A program made the position numbers and the translations under genes. DNA of 64,000 nucleotides from contig OZ007507.1 of assembly GCA_963931865.1 (NCBI GenBank), forward strand, positions 18,829,523 to 18,893,522, written 5' to 3'. The notes beneath the pieces were generated by a model, which saw only the letters and a program-made list of their open reading frames with translations, had not been told where the DNA came from and made no database searches. Numbering within the stretch: position 1 is the stretch's first letter; the number at the start of each line of letters is the position of its first letter. The DNA is from Axinella damicornis (taxonomy: Eukaryota > Porifera > Demospongiae > Axinellida > Axinellidae). Below are positions 12,501 through 27,500 of the stretch, one piece after another.

Positions 12501-15500
12501 CTCGTAATCATCACCCCCAACTGCAAGGAATAAGAGGTATAACGATTATCTGAAATTAATGGTCAGGTGGAAGCTCAATGTAGGCCATGTACTTGATTGA
12601 AAATGATACCAAATATGGCTAGCATCAAAGAAAACTAGTGGAAAATAGTCCAGGTTCATGGTTAAAGAATCAAGCCTAGCAACACTGGCCAGTCCAGAGC
12701 TTATGGAAAGTCGTATTCTACATGCTCGGGGCTTTTCTTAGCTACTCGCTCTCCTAAAAGCCCTTCCCTATCTCTAGATAACATGAATATACATGAGATA
12801 CGTACTACGGAGCAAAAATCTAAGCCACTTGCCTGCATTTCCATCAGAAGCACTCAGATTTGCAACAACAGGGCACTCCAAACCACCAGCAGGAACGTTG
12901 CTAATGACGGCACATACTTGTACCTCACCTCCTTCCTCTGCTGAGTATAAGTCTTGTTGAAGGGCAACAGAGGCCGCTAGAAACACAAATCATAGTTGAA
13001 AGAGTCATTACATTTTAGTACACCAAATGATTACTGTATAGCAGGAAACATTCGTGGATAAAAACAATTCACAAAGTAGTCTACACGAAAGGGCTTCGGA
13101 ATACAATTTCATGTTCATTACACTGTTAAAGGCAGACTATTCAGAGTGCACCATTGAGTTCATAAGTTCATGTGCTCACGAGAGATTGAAGAGTGTTTGT
13201 AAGTGGATGGATTTACTGCATACTAAAGTTTTGGTTCACCTCATAACCTTATAGAACTAATAACAACAGCCTAGATTAAGATCACACCTTATTATCTCAT
13301 TTGTACTCCACATTAAGGTATTTCCTGCAGTTACATGCACACTTACTCTCGTCATCTGCAATGACAACTACAGCATATGTTGGTGAGCTTGTTGTGACAA
13401 CATCAGGGCTCAGAGAAACAATATGTACAGCGAATACATGGTCGCCTTCCAAAGCAGCGTCTTGAAGTATGGTAATGTTTATACATGCCAACGATCCATC
13501 CACTGACATGGTATCAAAAGTCACTTGAAATGGGTCAGGAACCATGTAATCACCACCATCAACTGCAAGTGAATAGGAGTTATCATGATGGTCAGGTAGC
13601 ACATTTGGTATTTACACTACTGGTAGGGAAAAATTGTGACGCGTAAAGAAATAATGACACAAGAAAAAGAACAGAAATGTGGGACAAAAGTTCAGAGATA
13701 TCAATAAGTAAGCTGAACCGAACATGAACCTCATGCTCTGACCATGGCTCCAATGAGGACCATGATCAGTCTCATTATGTAGGTCATGAATATCATTAGC
13801 AGCCTAGTTAGTATCATTGGAGGGTGTGTCTGTGCCATTGGTACCAATGAAGGGCCATCTGTATTCGGTGGACTGGACTCGGGACTGGACTGGGACTGGA
13901 CTTGGGACTGGACTTGGGACTGGACTTGGGACTGGACTTGGGACTGGACTCGGGACTGGACTGTGGTACTGGACTCACAGAAAGTAGCGTTTATCATTTT
14001 GAAGCATCAAACGGAATACTTACATCACATGAATTGAAATCGGGGCAGCCGACCATGACTCGATATCAGGACTATATGTAGTTCCAGCAGCCCTTTCTGC
14101 CAGAGCACGGGCTCCAACAATGCACTGAATCAGCTCGTTCCCAAACTGAAATGGTCTGGGGACAAGAATCCACAAATCCACTAGTAGAAACAGTTCAGGA
14201 GCCGCAGACTGGTTGTATTGGTGTACGAGAGTTTGCTAGCAATGACCGCCACGTGTGTTCCTCGAAGTCGTCGTCAGATTCTCATGGACAAATTTGCACC
14301 GAAACGAAGTCAACCTGGTTATGCATGGTAGGACCACGGCAGGCTATCTATCTACATGGTGACAGCTGTGTTGCTAAACCTCACTTACTCGGTAAGCTAT
14401 TACAATTTGGTGGCAGCTGTATAGTGCCGTTCCGCAATTTTCTGTGTTCTGGCTTTCAGAAATGATGATTGCAACTTTCTGTTAGTCCAGTCCCACAGTC
14501 CAGTCACGAGTCCAGCCTACCGAATACAGACGGCCCTTGTGAAGCCAACTGCTTGCTTGCAAGCTTATACCTGACACAGTCTGACAATAGCCACCAGAAT
14601 CCTCATGAAATTTTCATTTAATACAATGTTTAACAATCGTAAAGTTTGACTATGTACTTACAGATGACCTACAAAGATTCTGACTACACCACCGTCATCG
14701 CTATGATGCACTGACCAAATGTACAATTTTTGGAGATCAGACTGATTTAAGACTGATTTTGTCTTTGAGATACAGCTCAAAGTACACGTAGCACAAGCAA
14801 AAAATCTTTTTCATATAATCGGCATTATGTGCCTTCCATTGTGGGTACATAAATGCGTTTCAGTAGCTTTAGCCAGCTAGCCACTATTCTCGCGAATCAA
14901 CCAGTTGAAAGCTAGGTCTGATGGAGTGAAATAGATCAACAGAAGATCGAAGCTACAAGAGAGCGTCAAATGCCATTTGGTGCGCTCTGTGTGCATTCAT
15001 GTACGAAGACACCAATGCCTGAATGGAAGCAGAGTCAGGCTTTATACTGTAGTAGCTATCTTGTAGTCCAAGGTCTACTGACCCATTGCAAATAATACCG
15101 TAACCTCGGGAATGGAAGTGCCAGTACTTCTATTCCAAAATTGAGCATTTGAGTGGTGCTGATTGCATGGGGTACTTATAGCTGTGTGGTATTTTACGAT
15201 GAGGTTTTTAAACCTGCTGGTATTAAACTAGAGCTACCACTATAAATGCAGAAAAGCTCGATTCCAAGTGTCAAAAAATCAATCTCAGGTGATGTTTAAT
15301 TGGAATACCGATGGTAAGTTATTCTTTAGTTTGTTTTGTAGACAATAGGTACTAGTTCCTGAATGCTTCTGTAATAGCTATACTGTGTATGCATGCATAG
15401 TTGCTAGGTTAAGTTCAGAGGTGGTGGAAGCACGCAAAAATTGGGGAGGGGGGCACTAGCTGCCGAAGGTAGTGCAGAGGCGTGAAGCGGTGATCAATCC

Positions 15501-18500
15501 GCGTGGAGTGGGGAAAAAAATTTTTCACCTTCGCTTATCAGCTAGCTGGATTGGCTCTCGTAGCACCTATATATGTGCTTTGCACTGCACTGTAGCCTCG
15601 TTCCCAGGCCTTCCACACCTCCAGCTTTTGATCGCTATACTGGAAGCGATCAAAAGCTGGAGGTGTGGAAGGCCTGGGAACGAGGCTACTGCACTGCATG
15701 TTGGTCTCACCGCTAGCCCCTGTAAGTGTTGAATTCTGCATTTATTAGACGACTGATACCATATTTCAGCATATGACATCACAGAGCTGCCAAAGTGGGG
15801 GCTATGCCCCCCCACTTTGGCAGCTCTGTGATGCTCAGGCTCCCTTGCCTCTGTTAACCTCGTATATCCATGCTTTAGTGAGCTGGGCTACATCGCAAAG
15901 CTGTGTTTTGTACTCCACGGCCTATGGGTAACATACTTCTGTTCGCATGGGTACTTCTATTTAGACCCATTATGGGTAGCAACGGTTTTGATATGTAGGT
16001 ACGTATATTCAGAGGGTACTTGTAATTGATAGCTTAATGCTCCTGAGGTTACGGTAATCACATTGTCAGTAAAGAGTCACGTCATTTTTTGTATGATGTG
16101 CCACTGGGTTTTCCCTCGGAAGGTCTTATAAAGGTAAACATATCAAGCCTAGCAACACTGGCCAGAGCTTATAGAAAGTCACTTCCAACACTAAACCCAC
16201 ATCCTACATGCTTTGGGTGTTTCTTAGCTACTCGCTCTCCCACAAGGATAATCATGACTTAAAAGCCCTTCCCTATCTCTAGATAACATAAATGAGATAT
16301 GTACTACGGAGCAAAAATCTAAGTACCAACACTCACCTGCTTTTCCATCAACAGCACTCAGATTTGCAACCACAGGGCACTCCAAACCTCCAGAAGGAAC
16401 GTTGCTAATGATGGCACATACTTCTACCATACCTCCTTCCGCTGCTGAGTATGAGCTTTGTTGAAGGGCAACAGAGGCCACTAAAAACACAAAATCATAG
16501 TTCAAAGGAAGTGTTATTGTACATAGTTGCTTTAGTTTCAGCACAGTAACAGAGCAATTGATTTTCTACCCAGCAATCCAGAATATCACAGCTAGTGTTA
16601 TCCTAAGCACTGAAGCCTTCTTCCGGACACTCTGCCATTTTCAATCCTACAGAGTGGAAAAAGCTATAACTCAAAATCAGCCTACTCAAGGAATGTCATT
16701 CAAAATTAGGCACATATTTCCTTCCTGTGGTGAATGCGCGACGATTGTTCACAAAGGATTCACTATCCAGTGGCCAATAGAAGTGTACTATGTGGTGTTC
16801 CACTCTGAAATTTTGATTTGTAAAAGTGTCTGTAGATATTGCTAGACATATCTAGCAACACTCATAATTAGCCATGTAGCCATGCAGGAACATGTTACAT
16901 TAGGATAAGATAATTGTTGGTGAGACACTCCACGAGTACAATTCTGTATACTCAGCACATCAATGAATGACTACTGTACAGTGGGAGATTCTCGCGGGAA
17001 TAGCTAAACTTTTTCAAAAGTACTTGAAAAAGGGTTTCAGATTTTTTTTTGCCAATAACTACTGCTGAAGACAATCCAACTGAAGTCTGGTTTCCCCGGA
17101 CTTTGATAGCATTTGTGTTTCTGAATACTTTATTGGTGGCTGTATTGTTACTAGAGCATATGAGTGATATGACCAGTGTATTGATATCAACTTACTAACA
17201 TTCTGTAACCTCTTCACACAGAGTCATCATCCAGCCACTAGGTTGTTCAGTCTACCCTCAGAGGGCAAGAACCCAGTCGGCAATTCGACTGAGGCCTCTC
17301 AGAGGTGCTAGTCTATTGGTTTTAGGGTCTGATTCTGTTCGTGGATGTATTCTCCCTCTCTATAAGCACCCATATCAAAGTTCATGAGCATTACTATCCA
17401 TTTGCCTTCTGTTTCAGACAACATACCTTCATTGTCCTCAATCGTAACTTCAATTGTTGTGCTGTCAATAGTTATAGGTGGCACAGTCATGCTTATGGAT
17501 ACAGTGAATCCATGGTCACCCTCGAGAGCATCGTCATCAATGATCGACACCATTGCACACGACTCATTCATTCCTGGAGCAAATGTTATCTGCAGTGGGT
17601 CAGGTGCAGAGAAGTCTTGTCCGAGCACTGACGGTGTATAGAAAGAGATAGCAGACAGAAATTAATAGAGTCCAGCAATCTGTATGCCACAATGAAGAAG
17701 CACAACTCCTCAAATAGACATAGTAATATAATCATTGTGACTTGCATAGTAGAACAAAGGTAGCTACTGCTTGAGCTATATTTCGAAACAATATCGTTTC
17801 TGTTTGAGGTTGTCGTGTGCATTGGATACACATAACAACACCGTCTCAGCCACTTGCTACATGCATCAACACAACAGTGGTGTCACAGTAAACCCGTTTT
17901 TTCAGTCCATTGTCTGGTGAGTTTACTAGCAAAATAGTCGTCATAGGTAACTCAGTTAGGGGACAGTACATGTAACAATTCAGAACTGATCAGAACTGAA
18001 TGGAAGGTACCAGCTGCCATAAGGATTTCATTATTTGTGGGTTACTAATTTTAGCGAATTGTATGTACAAATAGCAGATTTGATTGTTACTAATATCAGT
18101 ATTTTTACTGATTCTCTGGATCCATTCAAGTGGTGACCATACTGCAAGTGGGCTAGTCCGACAGGTATGGCAAACCAACTTCCAGAATATGCTGCCTCAG
18201 GTCTCACTCTCACCTCGTGGGTATGCATCCACCAGTTTGCACTATACAGCTAGTGTCCCTCCCATGCTTGGTAGGCAGCTACTTAATGGATCACTTCATT
18301 TAATGCACATGCCATGATGTCACACACTGCCAATAACATTAGCGATTCAAGGTAACATGGATACAGAGTATCTTGAATCTTGATAGAAGGTAGATGTGTA
18401 ACAGGGGAAAAAAACACATCTACACAAAATCTACTCAACAAACTAACTACCAAATTTGTTTTTTGTCATAAACAACCACACTAACTGGAGTGCAACACAC

Positions 18501-21500
18501 CTGCCTTGGTACCGTCCATTAGAGTGAGGTTAGCAACCAGTGGGCAGCCCAGCCCACCGGCAGGCAGATCAGTCAGTCTGGCACAACACAGTTGCACATC
18601 TCCAGCACTTTCACTGATTGGGACAGCTGGAGCTATCAATGAGATAGTCGCATCTGCAAGGAACAGCAATCAGATATTGACAGGTGTGGTGTTACTACCA
18701 TGCTACAAGACGTAGCACTGTACTAACTGCAGGCCTGCCTGCAGGACTAGTCTCATTCCCAGGCCTCCGCCCAGAGTTTATCTCGCAGTGGTGGAGAAAA
18801 TGCCGATTTTTCTCCACAGTTGTGAGATAAAATTATTCGTACCCATTTTATTCATTTCATTTTTAGCTAAGTGCCAGTATAGGACGGCGATCAGTGTGAG
18901 CGCTGTAATCATTTTTTTGTCTTCCATTCGGCATCCCCTTTGCTCACTTTGAGAGTTTGTGGAGGTCCTGGCGTCTCATACCTGTACCTCCTAGCCTTCT
19001 CTATTTATTCGTACACCCCCCCCCCCCGTTTCCGGAAATATTTGATAATTTACGTACTCTAATCAATTCGTACAGCTAAAAATGAAATGAATAAAAAGGG
19101 TACGAATAATTATAAATTATATGGTACTTCCTTTGTGGCTAACAACAAAATAAGAAGAGGGGCTGAGTCTGCTTGAAGTGCTGCAATAAAGAGTTTGTTA
19201 CCTCATTATGTGTAGTCCACCATCAGTGATCATACGTACCTTCATTGTCTTCAATAGTCACAAAAGCAGAAGCTGGGCTGATGGTTGCCAACTGGGGATC
19301 AGTAGCAGCTATTGTGACTTCAAAGGAGTGCTCCCCTTCCAGAACATCATCATCAATGATGGTGACATTATCACACGCTGTGTCACCACTAGATGTGGCG
19401 TTTGCTAAAAATGTTGCCTCAAATCGATCCGGAGGAACAGCTGTGAAGTCTTCACCCTCAACTGAGAGCCATAAGAAAAGAATACAATCATGACAATATC
19501 ATGTGGATAGTCCAGGATGAAATACAAACGCTATATTATAACGTTCATCTTGAAGCATGAAATCATATTTACCTGATTTAGTATTGGACAGAGCACCAAA
19601 GGTAACTGTCAGGTCGCATTCGAGGTCACCCATCAGATTGCTTATCATAGCACACACCTCTCCATTTAATGGTGGATCTTCACTTGCCTGGTAGGAAGTC
19701 TGTTGAAATCCAACTGTCACAGTTTCAACTGCAATGAAAAGCAACTATAATGCAAGCTCAAACGATGACAAAATCTGCTCACCAATCTACTGATTACAGA
19801 TTGGGGACATCACTCACCTTCATCATCACTAATTTCCACAGTAGCATTTCTTGGGTCAACTGTGATCCTCGTCGGGTCAACTGTGATGTCCATCATGGTA
19901 GGTGCCACTCCTTGTATACGAACTTCAAATGAATGATCTCCCTCCAAATTATTATCATTGGTGATGAAACAAGGGTCACAGAATGAAGCTCCAACCACTG
20001 TCCCAGTTGGGAATATGACTTCAAAAGGAGACGGTGCTGAGAAGTCGTCTCCTTCGACTGAAAAGAAAATTTCAAAATAATGCACAGACACAGTATAACT
20101 GTGCATGTATTGCTGACAATTTGCGTACATTATACCCACATACCTGCTGGTCATGGAGTGCTAGCAGCTGACAATTAAGCTGCAGCTAGTTTATGATCAT
20201 CTAGTTACTATAGTAAGTAGTGTCAGGTGAGGATGCAGGGGCGGGTCACACAGGGAACAGATCCCCCATTGAAGTCTGTATCCTATGCAATTGACATGTA
20301 CAATGTGCCCTAACCTAGTGTGTGCGCCAGCTAGCTACCTTCGGATTGAAGTGATCAAGGTGTGTTGGTGGAGTTGGAGCTGCCACACTGCCCTGGCATG
20401 TGAATCTCCTACAGTTTTTTTTTATCCATCCAACAGGTTAGGAAGTGGCATTGCCACAGTAGCCTGACCTACAGCTACAGAGGGATCACTGTCAGTGTCA
20501 TTGCCACTTCGGCCTTGGAATTCACCATGCAGGTATAGTGACTACTAAATTTACTCAGATTTTTGCATTTTCCAATTGACGGACACCCCCTCCGACTCTC
20601 AAATCAAAAACTTCACTGCCTTCCAGCTATTACTTCCTGATCCCCTCTTCAATGTATCCTGATGCACCCCTAATGCACCCCTGAATCTCTATGACCCACG
20701 GCCATGGCATGGCTACTGTTGCAGACAGTTTACATCGTGTCCATCTGCAGCACCCATAGAAACACTCACAAAAAGGAGAGTACGTGTTATTTCGGGATCA
20801 TCAATTAAGTCTTATGGCTCTACAAAAATGTTGAACAGCCTAGCTTGCCCAACTGAAGCAGTTCTATTGTATAGTTAGACCATACATGAATAATTAATGA
20901 GCTTTTTCCTTTGAAGTTTGCCGGTTAGTTCAGGGCATTTAAGTAGGTTAGTCACCCGCTTGCGCTTTGAAGTCGCCGGTTAGTTCAGGCAGTTTAGTAG
21001 AATCAAATTAAAGTTTTAATCAAGCACTTAGTATGCAAACATACCAGTATGTTTGAGGTGATATAAAGACTGACATCAAATGAACTGAACTTAGTAGAGT
21101 GTTATTGAAACAGGACAAAATATGACATGAGAACAATTCAGTAGCACAAGGGACTTCCCAAGAATGGTAGTAGGTATTGCGGCCAGCAAATCCAGCTGAC
21201 TACACATCTCTTTCAACGAGTCCACATCAACAACGCACCTCTCCCCAAGCCAAGGTCTGGACGAGCATAAATCTTCAGATATTTAAACTGCACTTTTCGC
21301 TGTTCAATGCCGCCTTACACAGCCTTGGGAGTTGCGTTCGCTTTTCACTGACTCGTGATGCTCTCGATGCGCGAATGAAGAAGCTGACGAAGGAGGGTGT
21401 AGGTACAGAGACTATGCAAGCTCAACCATTGACACCGGAACAAGAAGAGAAACTGTGGTGCCTACGCATATTTCGCTGTACTGGTTGGAGCTGCTGAGTA

Positions 21501-24500
21501 CAACTGCAAACTCTTTGGCCTTAGAGGTGAAGATGAGCACAGATCCCTAGTTCGTGAGCAGTTCGAATTCAACTCCGATCAGCAGCAGGGGCGGTTTCTA
21601 CGATTCAGAGGACCGAGGGTCTTTATAACCGTAAACCGCAAGACGTGGCTGATCGTTCTCTCGAAAGTGACGTTGTATTCCCGCAACAAACTGCATCAGG
21701 ATGGCTGGGGGCATGGGGTTTGTCTTGGCGACGAGCTTCCATTACGAATCTAGGTAGCTAGCAGATCCGCCAGCATATCTATCGACAGCTTTTCAGGGAC
21801 ATCCTTGAAGCCGCGAGCATCACACCACGCACGAAACACACTGACTGCCCATTGCGTTGCCTTTCGTGGATTTGCAGGTATGCGATCGCTGATAGCCTGG
21901 TCCAATGGCGGCAATGCTTTCTCAGGTAGGGGAGATCCAATTTGTACAGTTTGCTGTTTTCTGACATCGAGTCCTTGATGTTAGATTCAAAGTCGATCAC
22001 ATTAACCCCCTAGGCTTCTCCTTCCATGGCGTGGCAGGGATGTTACTCGACAACACAATCAAACTGGCACCAGCTAGCTAGCTAGCTACCTCACCACTAG
22101 CCTATACTCACCGCTTTTTTGCTGCAGTATGACGCAAAATGACGATCCTCTCGAATATCATTGGCTGTAGCTATGCGACGGTTCAGCAAAGCCCATATAT
22201 GGTCACAGCCATCCTGCTCTGCACATGCTAGCCTTATTCAATTATTCAATTAGTATCATCAATTAGTGTCACCTTATTCAATTAGCGGTATGGTCTAAGA
22301 TAGATAGACCCCTCCCTACAGGAAACTAACCGACTTAAGCGCCCTAGGGAAACCTCGGAAGTGCTAATTGTGTCTCGGGCTGCGCCCTCGACCCAATTAG
22401 CACTTCCTCGGTTTCCCGCGGGCGCTTAAGTCGGTTAGTTCCTTGTAGGGAGGGACCTGTCCTATACATATGAGTGCATGTATCACACATGTAAGCGGAG
22501 TGCAAGTGTATGTGTGTGACACATTGTGTGTGCACCACCTGGAGTTTGTTTGCCTTGGCCAGAAACAGTTTCAGTGCTAAGTTCAGTAGTGACTGGACAA
22601 CTGCTGATCAACATTTTGAAAACCCTACTTGCAGTTATCATCTATAACTATGAACTACTAATGACTTTAACTATCCTGAATTATTCAGCCTCATTAGAAC
22701 CTAGTACTGCTATAGTGTTCATCATGAACGTATGTTCAGGTCATATCACAGAGGATGTTGGACGATTGTTGTTCACATAATCTTGAACAACCTCCTCCAG
22801 CTATGATGCAGTTAAGAACACAATTGTCTAATTATTTGTGGGGTTCTAATTTAGACAGAAAAGATCGTAATCATTCCTACCTGCTTTGCTGGATGATACA
22901 CCCTCTAGGGTCACAGTCAAACTAACTTCAGTAGCGTTCAAGAGACCACTGATCTCAACACATACATCCACTTGTCCACCATCTTCTCTTACAGAGAAAG
23001 TAGTTTGATTAAACCCAATTGTGGCAGCTGCAAGGAGAGAAGAGGAGTAATCAAATCAGGGAATGGGAAAGACATAACTGTTTCAATAGTAGCTACTCGC
23101 ATCCTTACTATTCACTAAATGCAAGAAGTACAGGTGATCATAATGACATCAGGTAATTCAATCTATCATTATATATCATAATCTGAATTGCTGATGGGAA
23201 ACAAGTATACTAGCTACCAGTAGCTACAAAGTGCAACCCAAACAATAAGAACAGTAATCCATCCATCAACTGTGCAGTTTCAGCAGGCCAAAAATAATAT
23301 AATAAACTCCGACCACATGCAATACGTCCAATCAATACACTTTCACTACAGTGGATGTCTGAACGTTAAGGTGCCAGAACTTAAGCAGTTGATACAACAT
23401 ATACCGTAGTCTCTTGAAAATATGCGCACTCTCGAAATTACGCCCATCCCCCTTTTTCGCGACAAGTTGTTGCAAAGGGTAATTAATTACTCAAAAGTAC
23501 GCCAACTCTATTAGCTCGAACAGGAAAGCACTTGAATAGTTCCGGAAGAAGCACTGTCAAAGAGGAGGGACTAAGAAACGAAGGATGGTTATCAGCCTAT
23601 CGTGGTACTAATTCCAATGAATTTAATTATGTTGTATGCCATTGGATAATCAGCTGTGTACTGAAATCGTGCACGCACTGCGCATTCTCAGCTACAATAA
23701 GGACGGTCTACGAAAAGTGAATACTTGCTGATAATTAGAAAATTTCGCCATGACGTCATAGAAAAACAAAAGCTTGAGCGCAGTAGAGCGCTCGCACATT
23801 TAACGTGCTCGAAGGATAAGAACGACGGAAAGAAGTGTTCGCTGTGGATCTTCAGCAGGCAGTAAGTGAAGCATTGTGCATTGGTCGATCGTGCGCACTG
23901 GACTGCTATACAGTTTGCGCGTCCTTAACTGGTCTGACCTACCCAGCCACAGTCTGCCCGGTCACCTCAGGTAGGATCTGTCTTGGAAATTTTGAAACAA
24001 CGCGGTAGACAGAAGATTTATGGTCAAAACAAGCTTATTTTATTGTAACGGTTGTATACAAAAGCTGCTATAAAATACTAAGCATTAACCAGTTAACATT
24101 TTCCAAGACTGAACCATTTACACAGACAAACATGCTGTAGAAAACAACTGTTAGACACTGTACAGCATAATGGCAAGAAAATAAGACCATCAAGACGGCT
24201 TTTAAACAGGAAGTAACACCTCCATTCAGTGACATCATAATCATATTTATTGTTTACAGCATTTCATGAGCTTTCCAAGTTTCATTTGTTCCACTCCCAC
24301 TTTCACCTTCAAATACCTGTGTAAGCAAAGCTGTGCAAATATCATGTCTGAAAAACATTTACCCTGTCCTTAGTAGGCCTGAGTTGCATGTTTGTCTCTT
24401 CGTGTGTGCAATCGCCTAGCATAGCACTAGCAGCGCACTATGGATTTCTTGCTGCTTCCAAGTCCTGAAGATGGTCTGTGCACTCCACGTCACAATTTCA

Positions 24501-27500
24501 AGCACTCCTGCTATGTCTTAATTTTTTTTGCTGTTCCTGCTGTTCCTGCAGCTACTCACACAAGCTCACTCGGGAGTAGAAGTAGTAAAGCCTTGCTAGA
24601 ATGACTGTTGCAGTATGGCACTCGTATATTTGCATCCTGTACTTGGGTGGGCCTACTTTTGAATTGGCTGGGCCTACTATTGAAATGGGTGGGCCTATTT
24701 TCGAGAGAGGGGGTTCTCGAAAATACGCCCATCCCCCTCTTTGAGCAACCACCAATTTAAAGTTCATTACCCATGGGCGTATTTCGAAAGACTACGGTAA
24801 TTGGCCCATTTGCATTAGTTTAAATAGAGCCCACCAAAAAACTTTCTCAGGGGCTGGCAATTTGATTTTTGGGGTGCATGTAGGCCTTAAGGTTAACCCT
24901 ATGAGAAAAGTGCAATTATTCTTGGAGCCCTCTAACTGCCAAACTAAATGAACTTTAGGCTTCAGACCAGGGCGTAAGCAACCGATTATCACACATACCA
25001 ATTATCGCGCAGCTCCAAAAGCCCTGCCCAGCCTTGGAAGTTTACACAACTTGAAAAAAAGCACAGTAGCGTGACCGTCAGCTGTCTTTACTTGCCTTTC
25101 TGTGCCTTCTCTGTAAGTTTTTTGATTTATGATGGAGGATATGCTCTCTGCGTGATAATTGGTATGAAAGTTTCCATACGGCTGCACAATAATACGTAAT
25201 CCTGCGTGATAATAGGTATGAAACCGCTCTGACCGCTTAGCTGAGAAAAATTCATTCATCGTACCCTTCACTAAAAGAATGGACTTTAGCCTATGCTTTG
25301 AAGTGCAAGTTCGTGCAAGTTCGAAGTTTGTAGGACATTGCTACTTGGAGCTGTGGACCCAGGTACAAAATCTGCGGTTGCTTACGCTACTAACTACCAT
25401 AAGCCCTACCAGATTGCCAACCCCCTCAGAATGTTTTGCTGAGACTTAGCAAATGTGCCATTAAGCACACTATGCACTCCACATGGTTAACTGGAGCCTT
25501 GGGGCAAGAATGCCATTTATTGATTGGAGACACAAATACTTACTCTCATCATCTTCAATGTCCACAGAAGTAAGTTCGCCAAAGAACATAATCCTTTGCA
25601 TCAGTACTGGTGGTGGCGGCTGTACTGCCAGTGATGTGCCACCAATTGTGAAACCAAAGTCATGGGTTCCTTCCAGAACATCATCATCAATGATGGTGAT
25701 GGTGTCACATGCAACATCCCCATTCATTGTTGTGGCAGATGGAAATGTTGCCTCATACACTCCTGCTGGCAATGTTGTGAAGTCTTCACCATCATCTGAG
25801 AATAAGAATACGCATGAAGTTACATTTCTACAAAATAGCAGTGGGCATAGTATACGTACCTGCAACATCACCAGACAGGGGAGCTAGTGTCACGACCAAA
25901 TCACTTTGGAGTTCCCCAGTTAGGCCATTTATCACAACACACACGTCCACCTCCAGTGGTCCCGCTTCACTTGCACTGTACTGAGTCTGATTAAACCGAA
26001 GAGTGGCACCTGAAATGAACATAAATTAGTGCATGTCAACATGCATCCTTATTGGCAGTAAACACATACTAACTTCAGTTATGAGATTGATATAAGTTTT
26101 GAAATTGTGAGAACTGGTATTGTACACAGATAAAGTGCTGCTTATTGATAAGATTGTACCGTAGCCACAGTGGGCCTGTCTCACTTCTGGATTGATGCCA
26201 GCATATTGTGTATGTCAATAAGTCAGATGAAGAGGACACAGAAGTTTAGGATTTGGATGGGACTTGAGACATAGCTATCCATTTGATTCTCTGTTATATT
26301 TTGGTGAAACATGATAATTCTTGGCAGAAACTTTTCAAAGTTTCTAGAGGGCTTAAAAGACGCATCATATGATGAAATGTCTCCTCAGGAGGTTACCAGG
26401 TAGCAGTTAATGGGGTTGTAAATTAACTGAAAAGCCGGAATTGTTTTTTGCTTTGACATGAAGGGTGCATGGCCTCCACGTACTGGACCACACGAAGTGA
26501 GGGTATCATCTATTCTTGTTCCCCAACAGTTTGCTCTGGCCACAAGAGAAACTTGTAAACTAACTAACACCAAGAAGTCTTTCAGTAGAAAGAGATTTAT
26601 TCATCTTCTGTCACTCAGCTGATGATACCCCCTCCCCCTAGCTGACTCCCCAATCCCACACTTTCCAATTATGAATGACTTTTCACAGACCCATATGCCC
26701 ATGCATGTGTCATACTCAGGTTCAATAATATGTACCATCATTGTCCTCAATTTGCACAACGGCCACGGCGCCTACGGTCGAAATCTGTGATCCTGATGGA
26801 GTGCTTCCGGAAATTCGAACACCAAAGTCGTGTAAGCCGTCTTCCAGATCAAGGTCATCAACAATTGTGATACTGTTACATGCAGTATCGCCGACCATAG
26901 ATCCAGCCGTAAAAGTTGCCTCAAATGGGTCAGGAGAATCGTAGTCTTCATCTTCATCTGTACGGGAAGGAAAACGGTATCTCAAATGTAATGTATTATG
27001 CAAGACAGGTATCACAAACTAATTAACTGTGGTAAGAGTAGGGTATCGGTATACACAAACTATGTCAGCTAGAGCTCCAATTATTGCTGATCAGTAGCAA
27101 GAGAATGCACAAAACCACCATCCTGTGACATGAATGTAATAATTATTGCTGGCATGTCCTGGTAGCAAACGTACACTGACTCTATACATGGTACAGACAA
27201 TCAGGCAATCAAGTGACTTTTAAGGGCTCAGGATACAATCAAGCAATCAAGGATCAAAAAATCAGAGCATGCTGATACAGAAAGAAATGTTAACAACACT
27301 ACCTGGTATAGTCAGACAACCGTATGTGTGACTTATGGAACTACTGTAGAGTAGAGTGGGCACTTGATATGTGATGGGTCAAAACCTTGAGCAGCAAGGC
27401 TAACTCAGCAAAAACATTCCTGAGAAGTAAGGCTCTCGGTGCTTTGGGCAATCAGTTATAACTAGGGGCAAAACATTTTTCCCCAAAAATTCTAGGAGAT

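Larger units (their letters stand above)
15096..16056. mobile_element. Non-autonomous TA-flanked element with nested palindromes
   Basis: The ends are TACCGTAACCTC and GAGGTTACGGTA, exact complements, 961 bp apart. Inside are a perfect hairpin at 15,593-15,688 and another near 15,773-15,828. There is no transposase. It accounts for much of the unusually long intron in domain 20. Confidence 0.7.
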
